Source of the DNA: Mogibacterium sp.
GTDB lineage: Bacteria; Bacillota; Clostridia; Peptostreptococcales; Anaerovoracaceae
NCBI GenBank assembly: GCA_017510725.1
Contig: JAFWMD010000035.1
Span: forward strand, 1-55,047
Length of the DNA: 55,047 nt
Reading direction: 5' to 3'
Positions 23,327 through 33,731 of this stretch are shown here, one piece after another. Numbering within the stretch: the stretch's first letter is position 1; each line of letters begins with the position of its first letter. The position numbers and the translations under genes are program-made. The notes beneath the pieces were generated by a model, which saw only the letters and a list, made by a program, of their open reading frames with translations, was not told the DNA's origin and ran no database searches.

Positions 23327-25135
23327 TTATCTCTCAAGAATCCAGCGGAATCCATACGGCTTCATCAGGCTTCCTCCGGTCCATACATTTACCCACACCT
23401 CATCCGGTGAGAAGTTGAACAGGCCGAGCATGCGCTTTCCTTTATAATCCCTGGCTATTCCAAGCACTCTGTTGTCACCTGTATCTATCGGATATACGTG
23501 AGCATCGGAATGGAACACCTCGTTGAATCTGCGGATCATTACGAGTTCGCGCAGTTCATGGAATATCTTTCCGGTCGGAGTGGAAAGATCTTTTCTTTCC
23601 TCTGCCTTTTCCCAGTCCATCTTTCCTCTGTGTATGTTGCGGCTGTCTGCCCATCTGCCCGGATCATCATGATATCCGTAGTCGTTCAGCATTCCCAGTT
23701 CATCACCGCTGTAGAACACCGGAATTCCTCTGAGCGTAAGCATACATGCGTGGAGCATGACGACAGCATCAATGGACCTCTGCACTAATTCCTCATTATT
23801 CTCATACAGGGCTGCTTCAAGCCCACAGAGAGAAGCTGTTGTACCGCAGAGTCTGGCATCACGCAGCCACTCTGAGTCGTTATAGAGCTCGCCTCTTGCC
23901 GGGCTTCCGTAATACTTGCCGGTGAACCAGTCATTAAGGTACTTCTTATGCGAAGCTTCACCCATGCCGTACTGTGAAAGGAATCCGTAATCGAGTCCCC
24001 AGCCTATATCATCGTGGCATCTGAGATAGTTCTGGAAGATGCAGTTCGGAGGCAGGTTCTCTATCTGCTGCAGCTGATGTCTGAGCAGTCTTACGTCACG
24101 CGTCGCCATGGTGTGCCATATGGAGGCCATGGTGGTGACGTTATATAACATGTCGCATTCAGGCTTCTCTTCCGTTCCGAAGTACGGGAGCACCTTGCTC
24201 GGTTCCATTACGACTTCTCCAAGGAGCAGTACGCTTGGGCATACTATCCTGCAGGATATGTTCATCATACGGACAAGAGTGTGCACCTGCGGCAGGTTGC
24301 GGCAGTTAGTGCCCAGTTCTTTCCATATATACGGAACAGCATCAAGCCTTACTATGTCCACTCCCCTGTTTGCCAGATAGAGCAGATTTTCCGTCATGTC
24401 GTTAAAGACTGTCGGATTTGCATAATTGAGGTCCCACTGGAACGGATAGAAAGTCGTCATGACGATCTTTCCCATATCATCAAAATATGTGAAGTTGCCT
24501 GGAGCTGTCTCAGGGAACACCTGCGGCATAGTCTGCTCGTACTGCCTTGGAATGTCCCAGTTATCATAGAAGAAGTATCTGCTCTGGGCCTCAGGATCGC
24601 CGGCCCTTGCGGCTTTTGCCCATGCATGCTCGTCGCTCGTATGGTTCATTACGAAATCGAGGCAGACCCTTATCCCTCTCTTGTGGCAGTCGCCTGTGAG
24701 TTTTTCGAGATCCTCCATGGTGCCGAGATCGGATCTTACTTTTCTGAAATCGGAAACAGCATATCCGCCGTCACTTCTCGCACTGTCTGCAGGAGTGTCC
24801 AGAAGCGGCATCAGGTGAAGATACTTGACACCGCACTCCCTGAGATAATCAAGCCTGTCTCTGACACCCGGAAGATTGCCAGCGAAATTCTCCGTATAAA
24901 GCATCATTCCCATCATCTTGTTGGAGTGATGCATGTCAGGATGAGCTGAGCGTCTGGCATCTACATTACGGAGTGACGATTTGCGCTCTCTGAAGCTCTT
25001 GCGCAGCATATTGAGGAAGTATTCAAAAGCCTCCTCATCATTGTACAGTTCCATGTAGAGCCATTTGAGCTCATCATAGTACTTCTCCAGTCTTATGTCG
25101 AAATTGCTTTTTTTCTGTCCGGCTTCTTTACTCAT
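23327..25135 (-). CDS. Amylosucrase-like GH13 (subfamily 4) enzyme
   Basis: 602 residues from the ATG at 25135 (AAGGA five bases upstream). Amylosucrases cleave sucrose and transfer glucose to an alpha-1,4-glucan, releasing fructose. Hallmarks seen: RYFFYDNWDIPRQYEQTMPQ, the long PFQWDLNYANP motif, nucleophile Asp in IVRLDAVPYIWKELGT, acid/base Glu in LLGEVVMEPSKV, and third Asp in RCHDDIGWGL. The C-terminal beta domain follows. It overlaps the fructokinase gene by 8 bases, so fructose released would be phosphorylated by its neighbour. A hydrolytic or trehalulose-forming variant cannot be excluded. Confidence 0.85.
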   Translation of the reverse strand: MSKEAGQKKSNFDIRLEKYYDELKWLYMELYNDEEAFEYFLNMLRKSFRERKSSLRNVDARRSAHPDMHHSNKMMGMMLYTENFAGNLPGVRDRLDYLRECGVKYLHLMPLLDTPADSARSDGGYAVSDFRKVRSDLGTMEDLEKLTGDCHKRGIRVCLDFVMNHTSDEHAWAKAARAGDPEAQSRYFFYDNWDIPRQYEQTMPQVFPETAPGNFTYFDDMGKIVMTTFYPFQWDLNYANPTVFNDMTENLLYLANRGVDIVRLDAVPYIWKELGTNCRNLPQVHTLVRMMNISCRIVCPSVLLLGEVVMEPSKVLPYFGTEEKPECDMLYNVTTMASIWHTMATRDVRLLRHQLQQIENLPPNCIFQNYLRCHDDIGWGLDYGFLSQYGMGEASHKKYLNDWFTGKYYGSPARGELYNDSEWLRDARLCGTTASLCGLEAALYENNEELVQRSIDAVVMLHACMLTLRGIPVFYSGDELGMLNDYGYHDDPGRWADSRNIHRGKMDWEKAEERKDLSTPTGKIFHELRELVMIRRFNEVFHSDAHVYPIDTGDNRVLGIARDYKGKRMLGLFNFSPDEVWVNVWTGGSLMKPYGFRWILER

Positions 25136-26081
25136 TGTATTCCTTCTCCATTTCGGCAAGTGTAGGCATTGCAGGTATCGCTCCGTGGCGCGAGCATGTC
25201 AGCGATGCTGCCTTATTTGCATAGCGCACCATGCCAAGCAGCTTTGCCCACGGATCTTCAGATCCGGATACACCCTTCGCGATCTGCATGAGCATAGCTC
25301 CGAGGAACGTGTCGCCTGCACCATTTGTATCAGCTACTTCTACGCTGAATCCAGGAACCGTTGCCGTGTGGCTTCCCATGCGGACGAACACACCATCCGA
25401 GCCGAGGGTCACCATCACAAGGCCGCAGCCGTACTCTGCAAGTGCACGGCTTCCGGCTTCGAAATCGTCTGTTTCTGTCAGCATCACCATCTCTTCGTCT
25501 GACACTTTCAGAATGTCAGCATAAGGCAGCAGCACCTTCATCATCTCGATGGCATGTTCTTCGCTGTTCCAGAGCGCGGCCCTGTAATTAGGGTCATAGC
25601 TTATAACCGATCCGTTCTCCTTCGCGTATTTAACAGCTTCTACGCACGCCTCCTTTCCCGGTGAGGTAGTCATTGAAAGCGAGCCTACATGAAGTATCTT
25701 TGGCAATTCTGCAGTCAGGGCTCCTACAGCTTCATCAACAGTCAGCTGAGTGTCTGCACCTGGTTTTCTGTAAAACGAAAAATCACGTTCACCGGTTGCA
25801 TCTACCGAAACTATCGCCATGGTTGTCGGCTGATCGTCATCATAAAACAATCCACTAATATCTACATTATCTTTCTTCAGCGTGTCTGCAAGACTGCGTC
25901 CGAAAGCGTCATTACCAACCTTGCCGATAAAGCCGGTTGACGCACCAAGTCTTGAAGCTGCAACTGCTACGTTTGCCGGAGCGCCGCCCGGGTATGCAGT
26001 GAATTCTCCGTTTCCGTTTTCGTCAGAACCTCTCTGGGTAAGATCTATCAGAAGTTCTCCGAGTGTAATTATATCTGTCAT
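25128..26081 (-). CDS. scrK: Fructokinase, PfkB family
   Basis: 317 residues; start ATG 26081 with GGGG upstream. PfkB/ribokinase fold: ITLGELLIDLTQ at the N-terminus, GGAPANVAVAASRLG (sugar binding), GKVGNDAFGRSLADTL, and the C-terminal anion-hole and catalytic motif NGAGDTFLGAML. It phosphorylates fructose to fructose-6-phosphate in the cytoplasm. Placed between a GH32 sucrose hydrolase and an amylosucrase-like gene, both of which release fructose or fructose-containing products, so the fructokinase call is well supported by context. Confidence 0.9.
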   Translation of the reverse strand: MTDIITLGELLIDLTQRGSDENGNGEFTAYPGGAPANVAVAASRLGASTGFIGKVGNDAFGRSLADTLKKDNVDISGLFYDDDQPTTMAIVSVDATGERDFSFYRKPGADTQLTVDEAVGALTAELPKILHVGSLSMTTSPGKEACVEAVKYAKENGSVISYDPNYRAALWNSEEHAIEMMKVLLPYADILKVSDEEMVMLTETDDFEAGSRALAEYGCGLVMVTLGSDGVFVRMGSHTATVPGFSVEVADTNGAGDTFLGAMLMQIAKGVSGSEDPWAKLLGMVRYANKAASLTCSRHGAIPAMPTLAEMEKEYNE

Positions 26082-26198
26082 TTGTATTCCCCTTATCATC
26101 TATGCTGTTGCAACATACATATTAATTATACATTGAATCCATTCTTTTTTATACACAGTATTGCCAAACTGGTATATCAATATTGTTTCTATTTTAGC

Positions 26199-27845
26199 TT
26201 ACCCTCTGTTGATATGATATGCTGTTATGTCCATTGCAACGGTACCATCAGCCGAGAATGTGATCCCTTCTGCATCTGCAGGCGTGTAGTAAGTGAGCGA
26301 CATAACCTGCTCGCCGCCGTTAACGAATACTTCAGCACTCCATTTGTCTATCAGTATCCTAAGACTTAGGCTGCCGTCCGCATAAGCCGCCCTGTAGCTT
26401 CTCCTCGCAGTGATCTCGCTGCACTGGCCGCTGTGGCTCCTGTCAATGGTGATCAGCGATCTGGCCGGTTTGTAACTGAGCCTGATGAAGTGATCGTCAT
26501 CCTTCGCAAAATCTATAGTGAACTCTCTGTAAAATGCAGCGCCTACCTCGTGCGGAGCAATTTCCACTTCCAGTTCTATTGACCTGCCGGATATGCCGTC
26601 AAAGCTGCGTTCCTCATCCTTAAGCAATACACCGTCATAATCCAGTCTGTCCTTTCTGTACTCACAGAACTCCCTGACCGGCCACTGGTACAGCTTTCCA
26701 TCCCTGTATTTCAACTCTCTCGGAATGGTCATCTGTCCGAATATATGCGAACCCTCCGGCCCGTGGGCATATCCGTCCGGATTATACAGCGGCAAAGCAT
26801 CCTGAAGTCCCGGCCTTGAAAGATCTTCCTTCGCATCAGCAAATCTGCCATTCTTCGGATCCTGCATCCAGCCAATCATGATATGTCTGCCGTCCGGAGC
26901 TTTCATAACCTGAGGTGCATAGAAGTCGAGGCCGATGTCTACCGGATCATAAGTTCCGTCCGGAGAGAAGGTCTCCGTTTCTTCATTATATTCACCTGCT
27001 ATGCAGCATACGTTGCTCCCCTGAGGAAATCTTATAGAGCCATTCGCTTCATCAGCTTCTGCCTGCATGTCCATAGGGCTGGCAATCAGGATCTGTTTGC
27101 CGTCCAGGTCAAAGAAGTTTGGGCACTCCCACATTACTCCTATCTTACGGTGATCTTCAAACATCACCTTATCGTACTCCCATTTGAAGCAGTCATCGCT
27201 CCTGAACAAAATGAGCTGTGTGCCTTTTTCATGCAGATAATTCCCGTCTTCGCCTATCTCGCCTGTTCTGCCCGCAGCAACAAGTGCTCTGTATGAGCCG
27301 TCTGTTGTACGCCAGATATAAGGATCTCTGAATTCGTATGCATCGCAGTCTTCAGGGAGATCTTCTTCACATATAACAGGATTTCCGGCACTCTTTACGT
27401 ATTCTATGCTTCCGTCGTCCTGCTCCTCAGAAACTGCAACGCACTGTGTCTGAAGCCATCTTCCCTTGCCGAGAGGATCTCTGCTGCTGTCTCCGCAGCC
27501 TGTATACATCAGGAGCTGCCTGCCGTCAGGTAAGGTAATTGCCGTACCTGAAAAGCATCCCGCGCCATCATAATCCGTGTCCGGGGCCATGGCAGCCGGA
27601 AGGTATTCCCAATTAATCAGGTCCTTGCTTACTGCATGCCCCCAGTGCATAGGACCCCAATATGAGCTGTACGGATGATACTGATAGAAAAGATGGTATT
27701 CACCATTATAGAAAGAGAATCCGTTAGGGTCATTGAGCCAGCCTATGCGCGGTGATAGATGAAATACCGGGCGATCTTCTTTTGCAATGAAAGCAGACTC
27801 ACTTTTTTCGAATTCTCTTACATGCTGTAATTCCTTGCTTATCAA
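26199..27845 (-). CDS. scrB: Sucrose(-6-phosphate) hydrolase, GH32
   Basis: 548 residues, GH32 beta-fructosidase. Five-blade propeller motifs: nucleophile Asp in GWLNDPNGF, YHLFYQYHPY, MHWGHAVSKDLINWE, FRDPYIWR, and acid/base Glu in WECPNFFDLDG. A C-terminal beta-sandwich follows (LRILIDKWSAEVFVNGG). There is no signal peptide, so it is cytoplasmic. Since the importer here is an ABC system and no PTS sucrose gene is seen, the natural substrate is probably free sucrose left after alpha-galactosidase action, not sucrose-6-phosphate. Confidence 0.92.
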   Translation of the reverse strand: MISKELQHVREFEKSESAFIAKEDRPVFHLSPRIGWLNDPNGFSFYNGEYHLFYQYHPYSSYWGPMHWGHAVSKDLINWEYLPAAMAPDTDYDGAGCFSGTAITLPDGRQLLMYTGCGDSSRDPLGKGRWLQTQCVAVSEEQDDGSIEYVKSAGNPVICEEDLPEDCDAYEFRDPYIWRTTDGSYRALVAAGRTGEIGEDGNYLHEKGTQLILFRSDDCFKWEYDKVMFEDHRKIGVMWECPNFFDLDGKQILIASPMDMQAEADEANGSIRFPQGSNVCCIAGEYNEETETFSPDGTYDPVDIGLDFYAPQVMKAPDGRHIMIGWMQDPKNGRFADAKEDLSRPGLQDALPLYNPDGYAHGPEGSHIFGQMTIPRELKYRDGKLYQWPVREFCEYRKDRLDYDGVLLKDEERSFDGISGRSIELEVEIAPHEVGAAFYREFTIDFAKDDDHFIRLSYKPARSLITIDRSHSGQCSEITARRSYRAAYADGSLSLRILIDKWSAEVFVNGGEQVMSLTYYTPADAEGITFSADGTVAMDITAYHINRG

Positions 27846-27860
27846 TGGTTTTTCTCCCTG

Positions 27861-30047
27861 TTAAATTCTGGTTATATCTAACTGCTGTGCCGGATAGTCT
27901 CCGGTCAGCTGAGGGAAGGTATATCCGTTCTGCATCAGAGTGCTGCCTCGGCATTCGAACTCGCCTCCGACAGAGTACATCGCATCCGGATCCAGTCCCT
28001 TAAGTTTCACATGTACAAGTGTGTAGTTTGCCTGAGGGTCGGTCACAACAACGCTGAGAACGCAGCGGCTCTTATCTGCGCTCACATGCTCCCAGCAGTA
28101 ATACCTGCTGTTTTCTGCCGGGTCGCTCAGCCTGTATAAACGTCCGCCATGGATCACAGGTTCTATGTCCTTATATCGCTTTATTTGATTCCTTATCTCG
28201 CCGCATTCCTCTGCTGTGAGCTTTGTAAGATCGAGCTCATATCCGAAGGTTCCGGCCATTGCCACAACACCGCGAGTCGATAAAGAGGTTTTGCGGCCTG
28301 TCTGATGATTTGGCGATGCGCTTACATGCGCCCCCATCGATGACGACGGATATCCGAATGATGTGCCATACTGAATGGCAAGTCTTGCTACCGGATCAGT
28401 ATTGTCAGAGCACCAGACCTGAGGAGAATACTGGAGCATGCCTGCGTCAAAGCGTCCGCCACCACCCGCACAGCCTTCGAACAGCACATCAGGGAACTCT
28501 GTGGTCAGTCTGTCATACAGTTTATAAAGGCTCAGGTAATAGCGGTGTGGCACTTCTCCCTGCCTTGCCGACGGGGTCGAATGCGAGTAAACGTCAGATA
28601 TAGGACGGTTGAAATCCCACTTTATATAATCTATGTCATAGTCCCTGAGCAGTCCGGATATGGTGTCGTATAAATACTCATGCACCTCATCGTTTGAGAG
28701 GTCGAGCACAAGCTGGTTGCGTGCCATCATAGGCGCGCGTCCCGGAGCTGTCAGCGCCCATTCAGGATGTGCTTTGTAAAGATCCGAATCTTCGCTTATC
28801 ATCTCCGGTTCTATCCACAGTCCGAACTTAAGCCCCATTCCTTTGACCTTTGAGATCAGGCCTCCCAGTCCGTTCGGCAGTTTATCTGTGTCGACCAACC
28901 AGTCGCCCAGGCCGCCGTTGTCATCTTTTCTGTTTCTGAACCAGCCGTCATCGAGTACAAACATCTCTATGCCAAGATCCTTGGCTATGCCGCAGATCTC
29001 GAGGAGTTTGTCTTCTGTGAAATCAAAGTATGTTGCCTCCCAGTTGTTGACAAGGACCGGTCTGTGGCTCAGTTTATGCTTTCCTCTCACGACGTTGTTG
29101 CGTATGCAGCGGTGATAATTATGCGAAAGCTCAGTAAGTCCGTCAGCGCATGTAAGTATCACTTCAGGAGTATGAAGCGATGTCCCCGGCTCCAGCTCCC
29201 AGCGGAAGCGGTCGTCATTGAGTCCCATCACTACCCGCACGCTCTCAAACTGATCGCGCTCGACTTCGGTTTTGTGATTGCCCGAATACATGAGCATCAT
29301 GCCATAGCATGTGCCGCTGTCTTCGGTGGCATCATGATCACATATGATTATAAAAGGGTTGTGCTGATGACTCGACATTCCACGTCCGGATATCAGGGTG
29401 TGGACTCCATGGAACAGCTTAATGCGCTCCGGCTGGCGCTCCATACAATGCCTGCCGTGGAAGTGTATCATGTCCCAGTTTCCGTACGGAAGTTCAAGGC
29501 ACATGGAGGATGCCTTGCGCAGCCACACCATTTCTGATCCGGCATTGATTATTTCCGCAGATCTCGTTATGACATCAAGATCCTCAAGCACCCCATAATA
29601 CAGCTTTATCCCGATATTTGCCGCGTTATCAATAAGCGTCACTATCAGAGTCTGCGCCTTGCCGCTTTCATCATAAACCGATGGGAGCCCCGGTATGCTG
29701 TACTTTCCGCTTACTATTTCATGGGATACATACTTGAATTCCGCACAGCGGCTTCCGTCAGAGCACGATGCTGCTATGCTGTTCACACGGAAGTCTCCTA
29801 CACCGAAAGATGTGTATTCCTGCGGCATGGAATCCAGGGAATATGTCCTGTCATAACGCATAGCATATGGATTCCCGGAAAATCCCCTGTCATAATAGCG
29901 AAACGCATAAGACAGATCGTCTTGTCCCGGTTTTGGTCCGTAATACATATGCTGAAGATAACCCAGATGGTCTATCTTCATATGGTAACCTGAATTCTTT
30001 GTTTCAAGTATCAGATGTTTTGTTTCTTCTATAAATCGTATGCTCAT
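27861..30047 (-). CDS. Alpha-galactosidase, GH36
   Basis: 728 residues. GH36 enzyme that removes galactose from melibiose, raffinose and stachyose. Motifs: FVLDDGWFRNRKDD, LGDWLVDTDKLP, FGLWIEPEMIS, nucleophile Asp in YIKWDFNRPI, and acid/base Asp in VWCSDNTD, with FEGCAGGGGRFD between. An N-terminal beta-sandwich of about 300 residues and a C-terminal sheet complete the family architecture. The ATG at 30047 follows GGAGAGG; the earlier ATG at 30059 overlaps that site. No signal peptide. It is 15 bases upstream of the GH32 gene, which fits sequential raffinose breakdown. Confidence 0.93.
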   Translation of the reverse strand: MSIRFIEETKHLILETKNSGYHMKIDHLGYLQHMYYGPKPGQDDLSYAFRYYDRGFSGNPYAMRYDRTYSLDSMPQEYTSFGVGDFRVNSIAASCSDGSRCAEFKYVSHEIVSGKYSIPGLPSVYDESGKAQTLIVTLIDNAANIGIKLYYGVLEDLDVITRSAEIINAGSEMVWLRKASSMCLELPYGNWDMIHFHGRHCMERQPERIKLFHGVHTLISGRGMSSHQHNPFIIICDHDATEDSGTCYGMMLMYSGNHKTEVERDQFESVRVVMGLNDDRFRWELEPGTSLHTPEVILTCADGLTELSHNYHRCIRNNVVRGKHKLSHRPVLVNNWEATYFDFTEDKLLEICGIAKDLGIEMFVLDDGWFRNRKDDNGGLGDWLVDTDKLPNGLGGLISKVKGMGLKFGLWIEPEMISEDSDLYKAHPEWALTAPGRAPMMARNQLVLDLSNDEVHEYLYDTISGLLRDYDIDYIKWDFNRPISDVYSHSTPSARQGEVPHRYYLSLYKLYDRLTTEFPDVLFEGCAGGGGRFDAGMLQYSPQVWCSDNTDPVARLAIQYGTSFGYPSSSMGAHVSASPNHQTGRKTSLSTRGVVAMAGTFGYELDLTKLTAEECGEIRNQIKRYKDIEPVIHGGRLYRLSDPAENSRYYCWEHVSADKSRCVLSVVVTDPQANYTLVHVKLKGLDPDAMYSVGGEFECRGSTLMQNGYTFPQLTGDYPAQQLDITRI

Positions 30048-30084
30048 ATCCCTCTCCATGAATGATTAATATACACGAAGATAA

Positions 30085-30130
30085 TATCAAAAAAATAACA
30101 GGACTGCCACTATATAGTGACAGTCCTATA
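30085..30130 (-). terminator. Intrinsic terminator behind the sugar ABC operon
   Basis: AGGACTG and CAGTCCT with inner ACTAT / ATAGT pair over 30100-30127, followed on the minus strand by TTATTTTTTT. It separates the importer operon from the alpha-galactosidase operon. Confidence 0.8.
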
Positions 30131-30165
30131 AATGTTTTAATTAGGTACCGGATCGGTAAAAAATC

Positions 30166-31275
30166 CTACCACTCTTTCCAGAGAAGGCTCTGCTCTGTCT
30201 CCTTGTCGAAGAGCTGGAGCTTGTTAAGATCAAGAGCCATTGTTCCTTCCATTCCTACGTAGAGGTCAACATCGGAAGCAACTCTTGCTGTGCACTGCTT
30301 GCCTCCGAGTGTGAAGTACAGATAAGCTTCTGCGCCGAGGAGCTCACGAACTTCGATCGGAGCCTTGATTGTGCAGAAGTCTTTCTCCTTGCCTCTTCCA
30401 TCGAGGAGGTGCTCAGGTCTGATACCTGCGATAACAGTCTTGCCAACGTAATCCTTGACTGCCTCTGCCTTGTCAGCAGGGAGCTTGATTGGGAATCCTG
30501 CCATATCAAGGAATGTGTCAGCGCCCTTCTTCTCAACAAGACAATCAATGAAGTTCATCTGAGGTGATCCGATGAATCCTGCAACGAAGAGGTTGTAAGG
30601 CTTGTTGTAGAGGTGCTCAGGCGAGTTGATCTGCTGAACGATACCATCCTTCATTACTACGATCCTTGTACCGAGTGTCATAGCCTCAGTCTGGTCGTGA
30701 GTTACGTAGATGATGGTTGTTCCCAGTCTCTCGTGGAGCTTAGCGATCTCAGTTCTCATCTGAACTCTCAGCTTAGCGTCGAGGTTTGACAGAGGCTCGT
30801 CCATGAGGAATACCTTAGGGCTTCTTACGATAGCACGGCCCATGGCTACACGCTGTCTCTGTCCGCCGGAGAGAGCCTTTGGCTTTCTGTCGAGCAGTTT
30901 CTCGAGGTCGAGGATCTTTGCAACTTCGTTTACCTTTGCATCGATTTCATCCTTAGGAACGTTTCTCAGCTTGAGCGCGAATCCCATGTTGTCTCTTACT
31001 GTCATGTGAGGATAGAGAGCGTAGCTCTGGAATACCATCGCGATGTCTCTGTCCTTAGGCTCTACGTCATTCATCAGAACGCCGTCGATTTTGAATTCTC
31101 CTTCGGAGATGTCTTCGAGTCCGGCGATCATACGCAGAGTTGTGGACTTTCCGCAGCCGGAAGGTCCTACGAAGATAATGAATTCCTTATCTTCTACTTC
31201 GAGATTGAAATCGTGAACGGCATGGAATCCGTTCTCGTAGATCTTCTCAATATGTTTTAATGATAAACTTGCCAT
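30166..31275 (-). CDS. msmK: Sugar ABC transporter ATP-binding protein (MsmK/UgpC type)
   Basis: 369 residues. ATPase domain: Walker [13 protein letters not shown]-loop [12 protein letters not shown], signature [14 protein letters not shown], Walker [14 protein letters not shown]-loop [13 protein letters not shown]-terminal regulatory OB-type domain (about 240-369, with AGIRPEHLL) is typical of the MalK/MsmK group. It powers oligosaccharide uptake, here with the two permeases and binding protein upstream. MsmK proteins often serve several importers, so it may also energise others in the genome. Confidence 0.93.
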   Translation of the reverse strand: MASLSLKHIEKIYENGFHAVHDFNLEVEDKEFIIFVGPSGCGKSTTLRMIAGLEDISEGEFKIDGVLMNDVEPKDRDIAMVFQSYALYPHMTVRDNMGFALKLRNVPKDEIDAKVNEVAKILDLEKLLDRKPKALSGGQRQRVAMGRAIVRSPKVFLMDEPLSNLDAKLRVQMRTEIAKLHERLGTTIIYVTHDQTEAMTLGTRIVVMKDGIVQQINSPEHLYNKPYNLFVAGFIGSPQMNFIDCLVEKKGADTFLDMAGFPIKLPADKAEAVKDYVGKTVIAGIRPEHLLDGRGKEKDFCTIKAPIEVRELLGAEAYLYFTLGGKQCTARVASDVDLYVGMEGTMALDLNKLQLFDKETEQSLLWKEW

Positions 31276-31280
31276 ATTTT

Positions 31281-31904
31281 TTATTCTCCTTCAGTCTCCA
31301 GATTGTAGAATACTCCATTATAAAGCATGGCACACAGGTATCCCGGCAGAGAAAGACCATATATCATGAAGAATGCGGGTGCGGCTTTGTTTAAATAAAC
31401 CAGAATAAGCACCCATACCAGCCATATAGCTATCATACCGGCTGTTTTAGGCAGATTGCCTACAGCAAGCTTGAATGCATTTACAATAGTGCCGCGGACT
31501 GTGTTCTCATACCTTGACTGGAGCGCAAACATATATACAAATGTTGCTACGAGGAACATAGCAATTATCGTGATGACTATCATCATGAGCGTTGCTGTCT
31601 TCGACTCGGATCCATGCAAAGCCCACATGTCTACTGCTGTGACAATGGCTGTCGCCACAACCAGCAGCCCCTCTGGAATGCCCTGCCTGAAATTCTCTTT
31701 GAAGGATGTCCAGAACATTCTCGTTACATATGTCTCGTCTTTTCTCAACAGATGCAGCAATACATGATTCATTGCTGTCATCGCTCCGCCGGCTGTTACT
31801 ATCAGCATTGAGGTGAACACGGTCAGTATATTAAGTACTGCCAGATCCACCAGGCGGGAGAGAAACACCATCAAAGGATTGTTTGAGTCAAAGAATTTTT
31901 CCAT
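31281..31904 (-). CDS. DUF624 (YesL-like) membrane protein
   Basis: 207 residues with about five membrane helices (for instance [19 protein letters not shown] and [21 protein letters not shown], split). The start [22 protein letters not shown] is typical of DUF624. Members lie in many carbohydrate ABC operons, and their role is unknown; B. subtilis YesL sits with rhamnogalacturonan genes. Here it lies between the second permease and the ATPase gene, 5 bases before msmK. Confidence 0.8.
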   Translation of the reverse strand: MEKFFDSNNPLMVFLSRLVDLAVLNILTVFTSMLIVTAGGAMTAMNHVLLHLLRKDETYVTRMFWTSFKENFRQGIPEGLLVVATAIVTAVDMWALHGSESKTATLMMIVITIIAMFLVATFVYMFALQSRYENTVRGTIVNAFKLAVGNLPKTAGMIAIWLVWVLILVYLNKAAPAFFMIYGLSLPGYLCAMLYNGVFYNLETEGE

Positions 31905-31945
31905 TTGTTATCTGTTTGCCATCAGTTCATATCCCTTCGGATAGC

Positions 31946-32809
31946 TTAACCCTTTACAGCGCCTGCAGTAACTCCTGCAACAATGTATTTCTGCAGGAAC
32001 AGGTACAGGATCAGGATAGGCAGCATTGCCAGCAGCAGCGCAGCCATTATCAGTCCTATATCAGATGAGTATGTTCCGTAGAACGCCTGTGTAGCGATTG
32101 GAATCGTGTAGAGCTCCTTGCTGGTCAGAACCAGGCTTGGCAGGAGGTAGTCGTTCCAGAACGCCATAGCGTCGATGATCGCTACCGTAGCAACTGTAGG
32201 CTTGAGAAGCGGGAATACGACCTTCCAGAAAGTCTGCCATCTTGTGCAGCCGTCAATGAGAGCCGCTTCCTCAAGCTCCAAAGGTATATTTGTATGTATC
32301 GCTCCGTGGAACATGAATGTCGCCATGGAGACCGAAAAACCTGTATGCATCAGAATCAGTGTGATGCGGTGGTTAAGAACGCTGAAAATTCCTCCGTATA
32401 CTGATACCAGAGGTACCATCAGTACCTGGAACGGAATTACCATGGAGGCAACCATCAGTGCAAAAATACCCGAGCAGAACTTCCACTTTCCGTTACGCAC
32501 AATGACGAAAGATGCCATTGCAGATACGAGAATCGTAAGAATAGTTGATAATATAGTAATTATCAGGGAGTTCTTGAATACGACGAAGAAATTCATCTTT
32601 GCCATCGCATTCGGGAAGTTCTGAAGAGTAAATCCGTGCTCACCTACGAGTGACAGCGGATTCGAAACTATATCTGTCTTAACCTTGAATACGTTAATAA
32701 TTACCATTATAAACGGTATAATGAAGAGTATGAACAGCAGGATCAGGACAATGATCATGATCGCATGACTTCTCTTCTTTGCCGCTGCGGCTTTTTCGTT
32801 CTGAGTCAT
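31946..32809 (-). CDS. msmG: Sugar ABC transporter permease (MsmG type)
   Basis: 287 residues with six membrane helices. Binding-protein-dependent permease of the CUT1 family; the EAA loop reads LEEAALIDGCTRWQTFWKVVFPLLKP. Its ATG overlaps the stop of the first permease gene (TAATG), showing tight coupling. It forms the heterodimeric channel with MsmF. Confidence 0.92.
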   Translation of the reverse strand: MTQNEKAAAAKKRSHAIMIIVLILLFILFIIPFIMVIINVFKVKTDIVSNPLSLVGEHGFTLQNFPNAMAKMNFFVVFKNSLIITILSTILTILVSAMASFVIVRNGKWKFCSGIFALMVASMVIPFQVLMVPLVSVYGGIFSVLNHRITLILMHTGFSVSMATFMFHGAIHTNIPLELEEAALIDGCTRWQTFWKVVFPLLKPTVATVAIIDAMAFWNDYLLPSLVLTSKELYTIPIATQAFYGTYSSDIGLIMAALLLAMLPILILYLFLQKYIVAGVTAGAVKG

Positions 32810-33687
32810 TACGCTTCCACCTCTCCTTTCTTACCGATCATAACTTGTGTAACACCTACGATAGCGCAGACAATGAAGAGGATAAGAGCCTCTGCCTGGC
32901 CCATGCCGTAATTCTTGTAGGTGAATGCTGTATTGTATACGTGCATAGCCGCCATTACTGAAGTATTGAACGGCTCGCCCTTTGTTAATGACAGGTTGAC
33001 ATCATATACAACGAAGCATCTTGTTATGCTTAGGAATATGCACTGTACGAACGATGAACGCATAAGCGGGATCGTAACGTTGCGCATTGCCTGAGAAGGA
33101 GTGCAGCCGTCAATCATAGCCGCTTCCTTCAGAGAATCAGATACACTCATAAAACCTGCCACATAAATCAGCATCATGTATCCTGCGTACTGCCATACCG
33201 ATACGAATATGAGACAGAACATGGCACCGCCTGTAGTTGCCAGCGGTGATGTAGCAGGAGCTCCTGTGATCGCGCTTGCGATTGCAACATAAGCTCTGTT
33301 GAAAACAAACTTCCATACGTAGCCAAGTACGATACCACCGATCAGGTTAGGTACGAAGAAGCCTGCGCGGAAGAAATTCTGTCCCTTTACTCCACTCGTT
33401 ACGAGATAAGCAAGTGCAAATGCCAATATATTGATGAATACTACGGCAAATATCGAGTAAATCGCCGTTCTGCCAAGCGCAATCCAGTATGCACTGTCGG
33501 AGAATGCAGCCGCATAATTTGCAAAGCCTACGAAAGGCTTGTTAGCGGAAACACCGTCCCAGCTTGTGAATGTCAGATACAGACCATATATAAAAGGTAC
33601 TATAACGACACAGAAGAACAGGATCGTGCCCGGGCCGGCAAACATCAGAATCTGCCTTAGTTTATAACTAAATGTGTTTCTTTCCAT
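32809..33687 (-). CDS. msmF: Sugar ABC transporter permease (MsmF type)
   Basis: 292 residues with six membrane helices. CUT1 family, first permease; EAA loop LKEAAMIDGCTPSQAMRNVTIPLM. GGGG precedes the ATG by six bases. It follows the binding-protein gene after a 128-base gap that holds a strong hairpin, which may set the usual excess of binding protein over permease. Confidence 0.92.
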   Translation of the reverse strand: MERNTFSYKLRQILMFAGPGTILFFCVVIVPFIYGLYLTFTSWDGVSANKPFVGFANYAAAFSDSAYWIALGRTAIYSIFAVVFINILAFALAYLVTSGVKGQNFFRAGFFVPNLIGGIVLGYVWKFVFNRAYVAIASAITGAPATSPLATTGGAMFCLIFVSVWQYAGYMMLIYVAGFMSVSDSLKEAAMIDGCTPSQAMRNVTIPLMRSSFVQCIFLSITRCFVVYDVNLSLTKGEPFNTSVMAAMHVYNTAFTYKNYGMGQAEALILFIVCAIVGVTQVMIGKKGEVEA

Positions 33688-33731
33688 ATTAACCCCTTTA
33701 AATCACGATCAGTGAATATTTATAAAATTCT

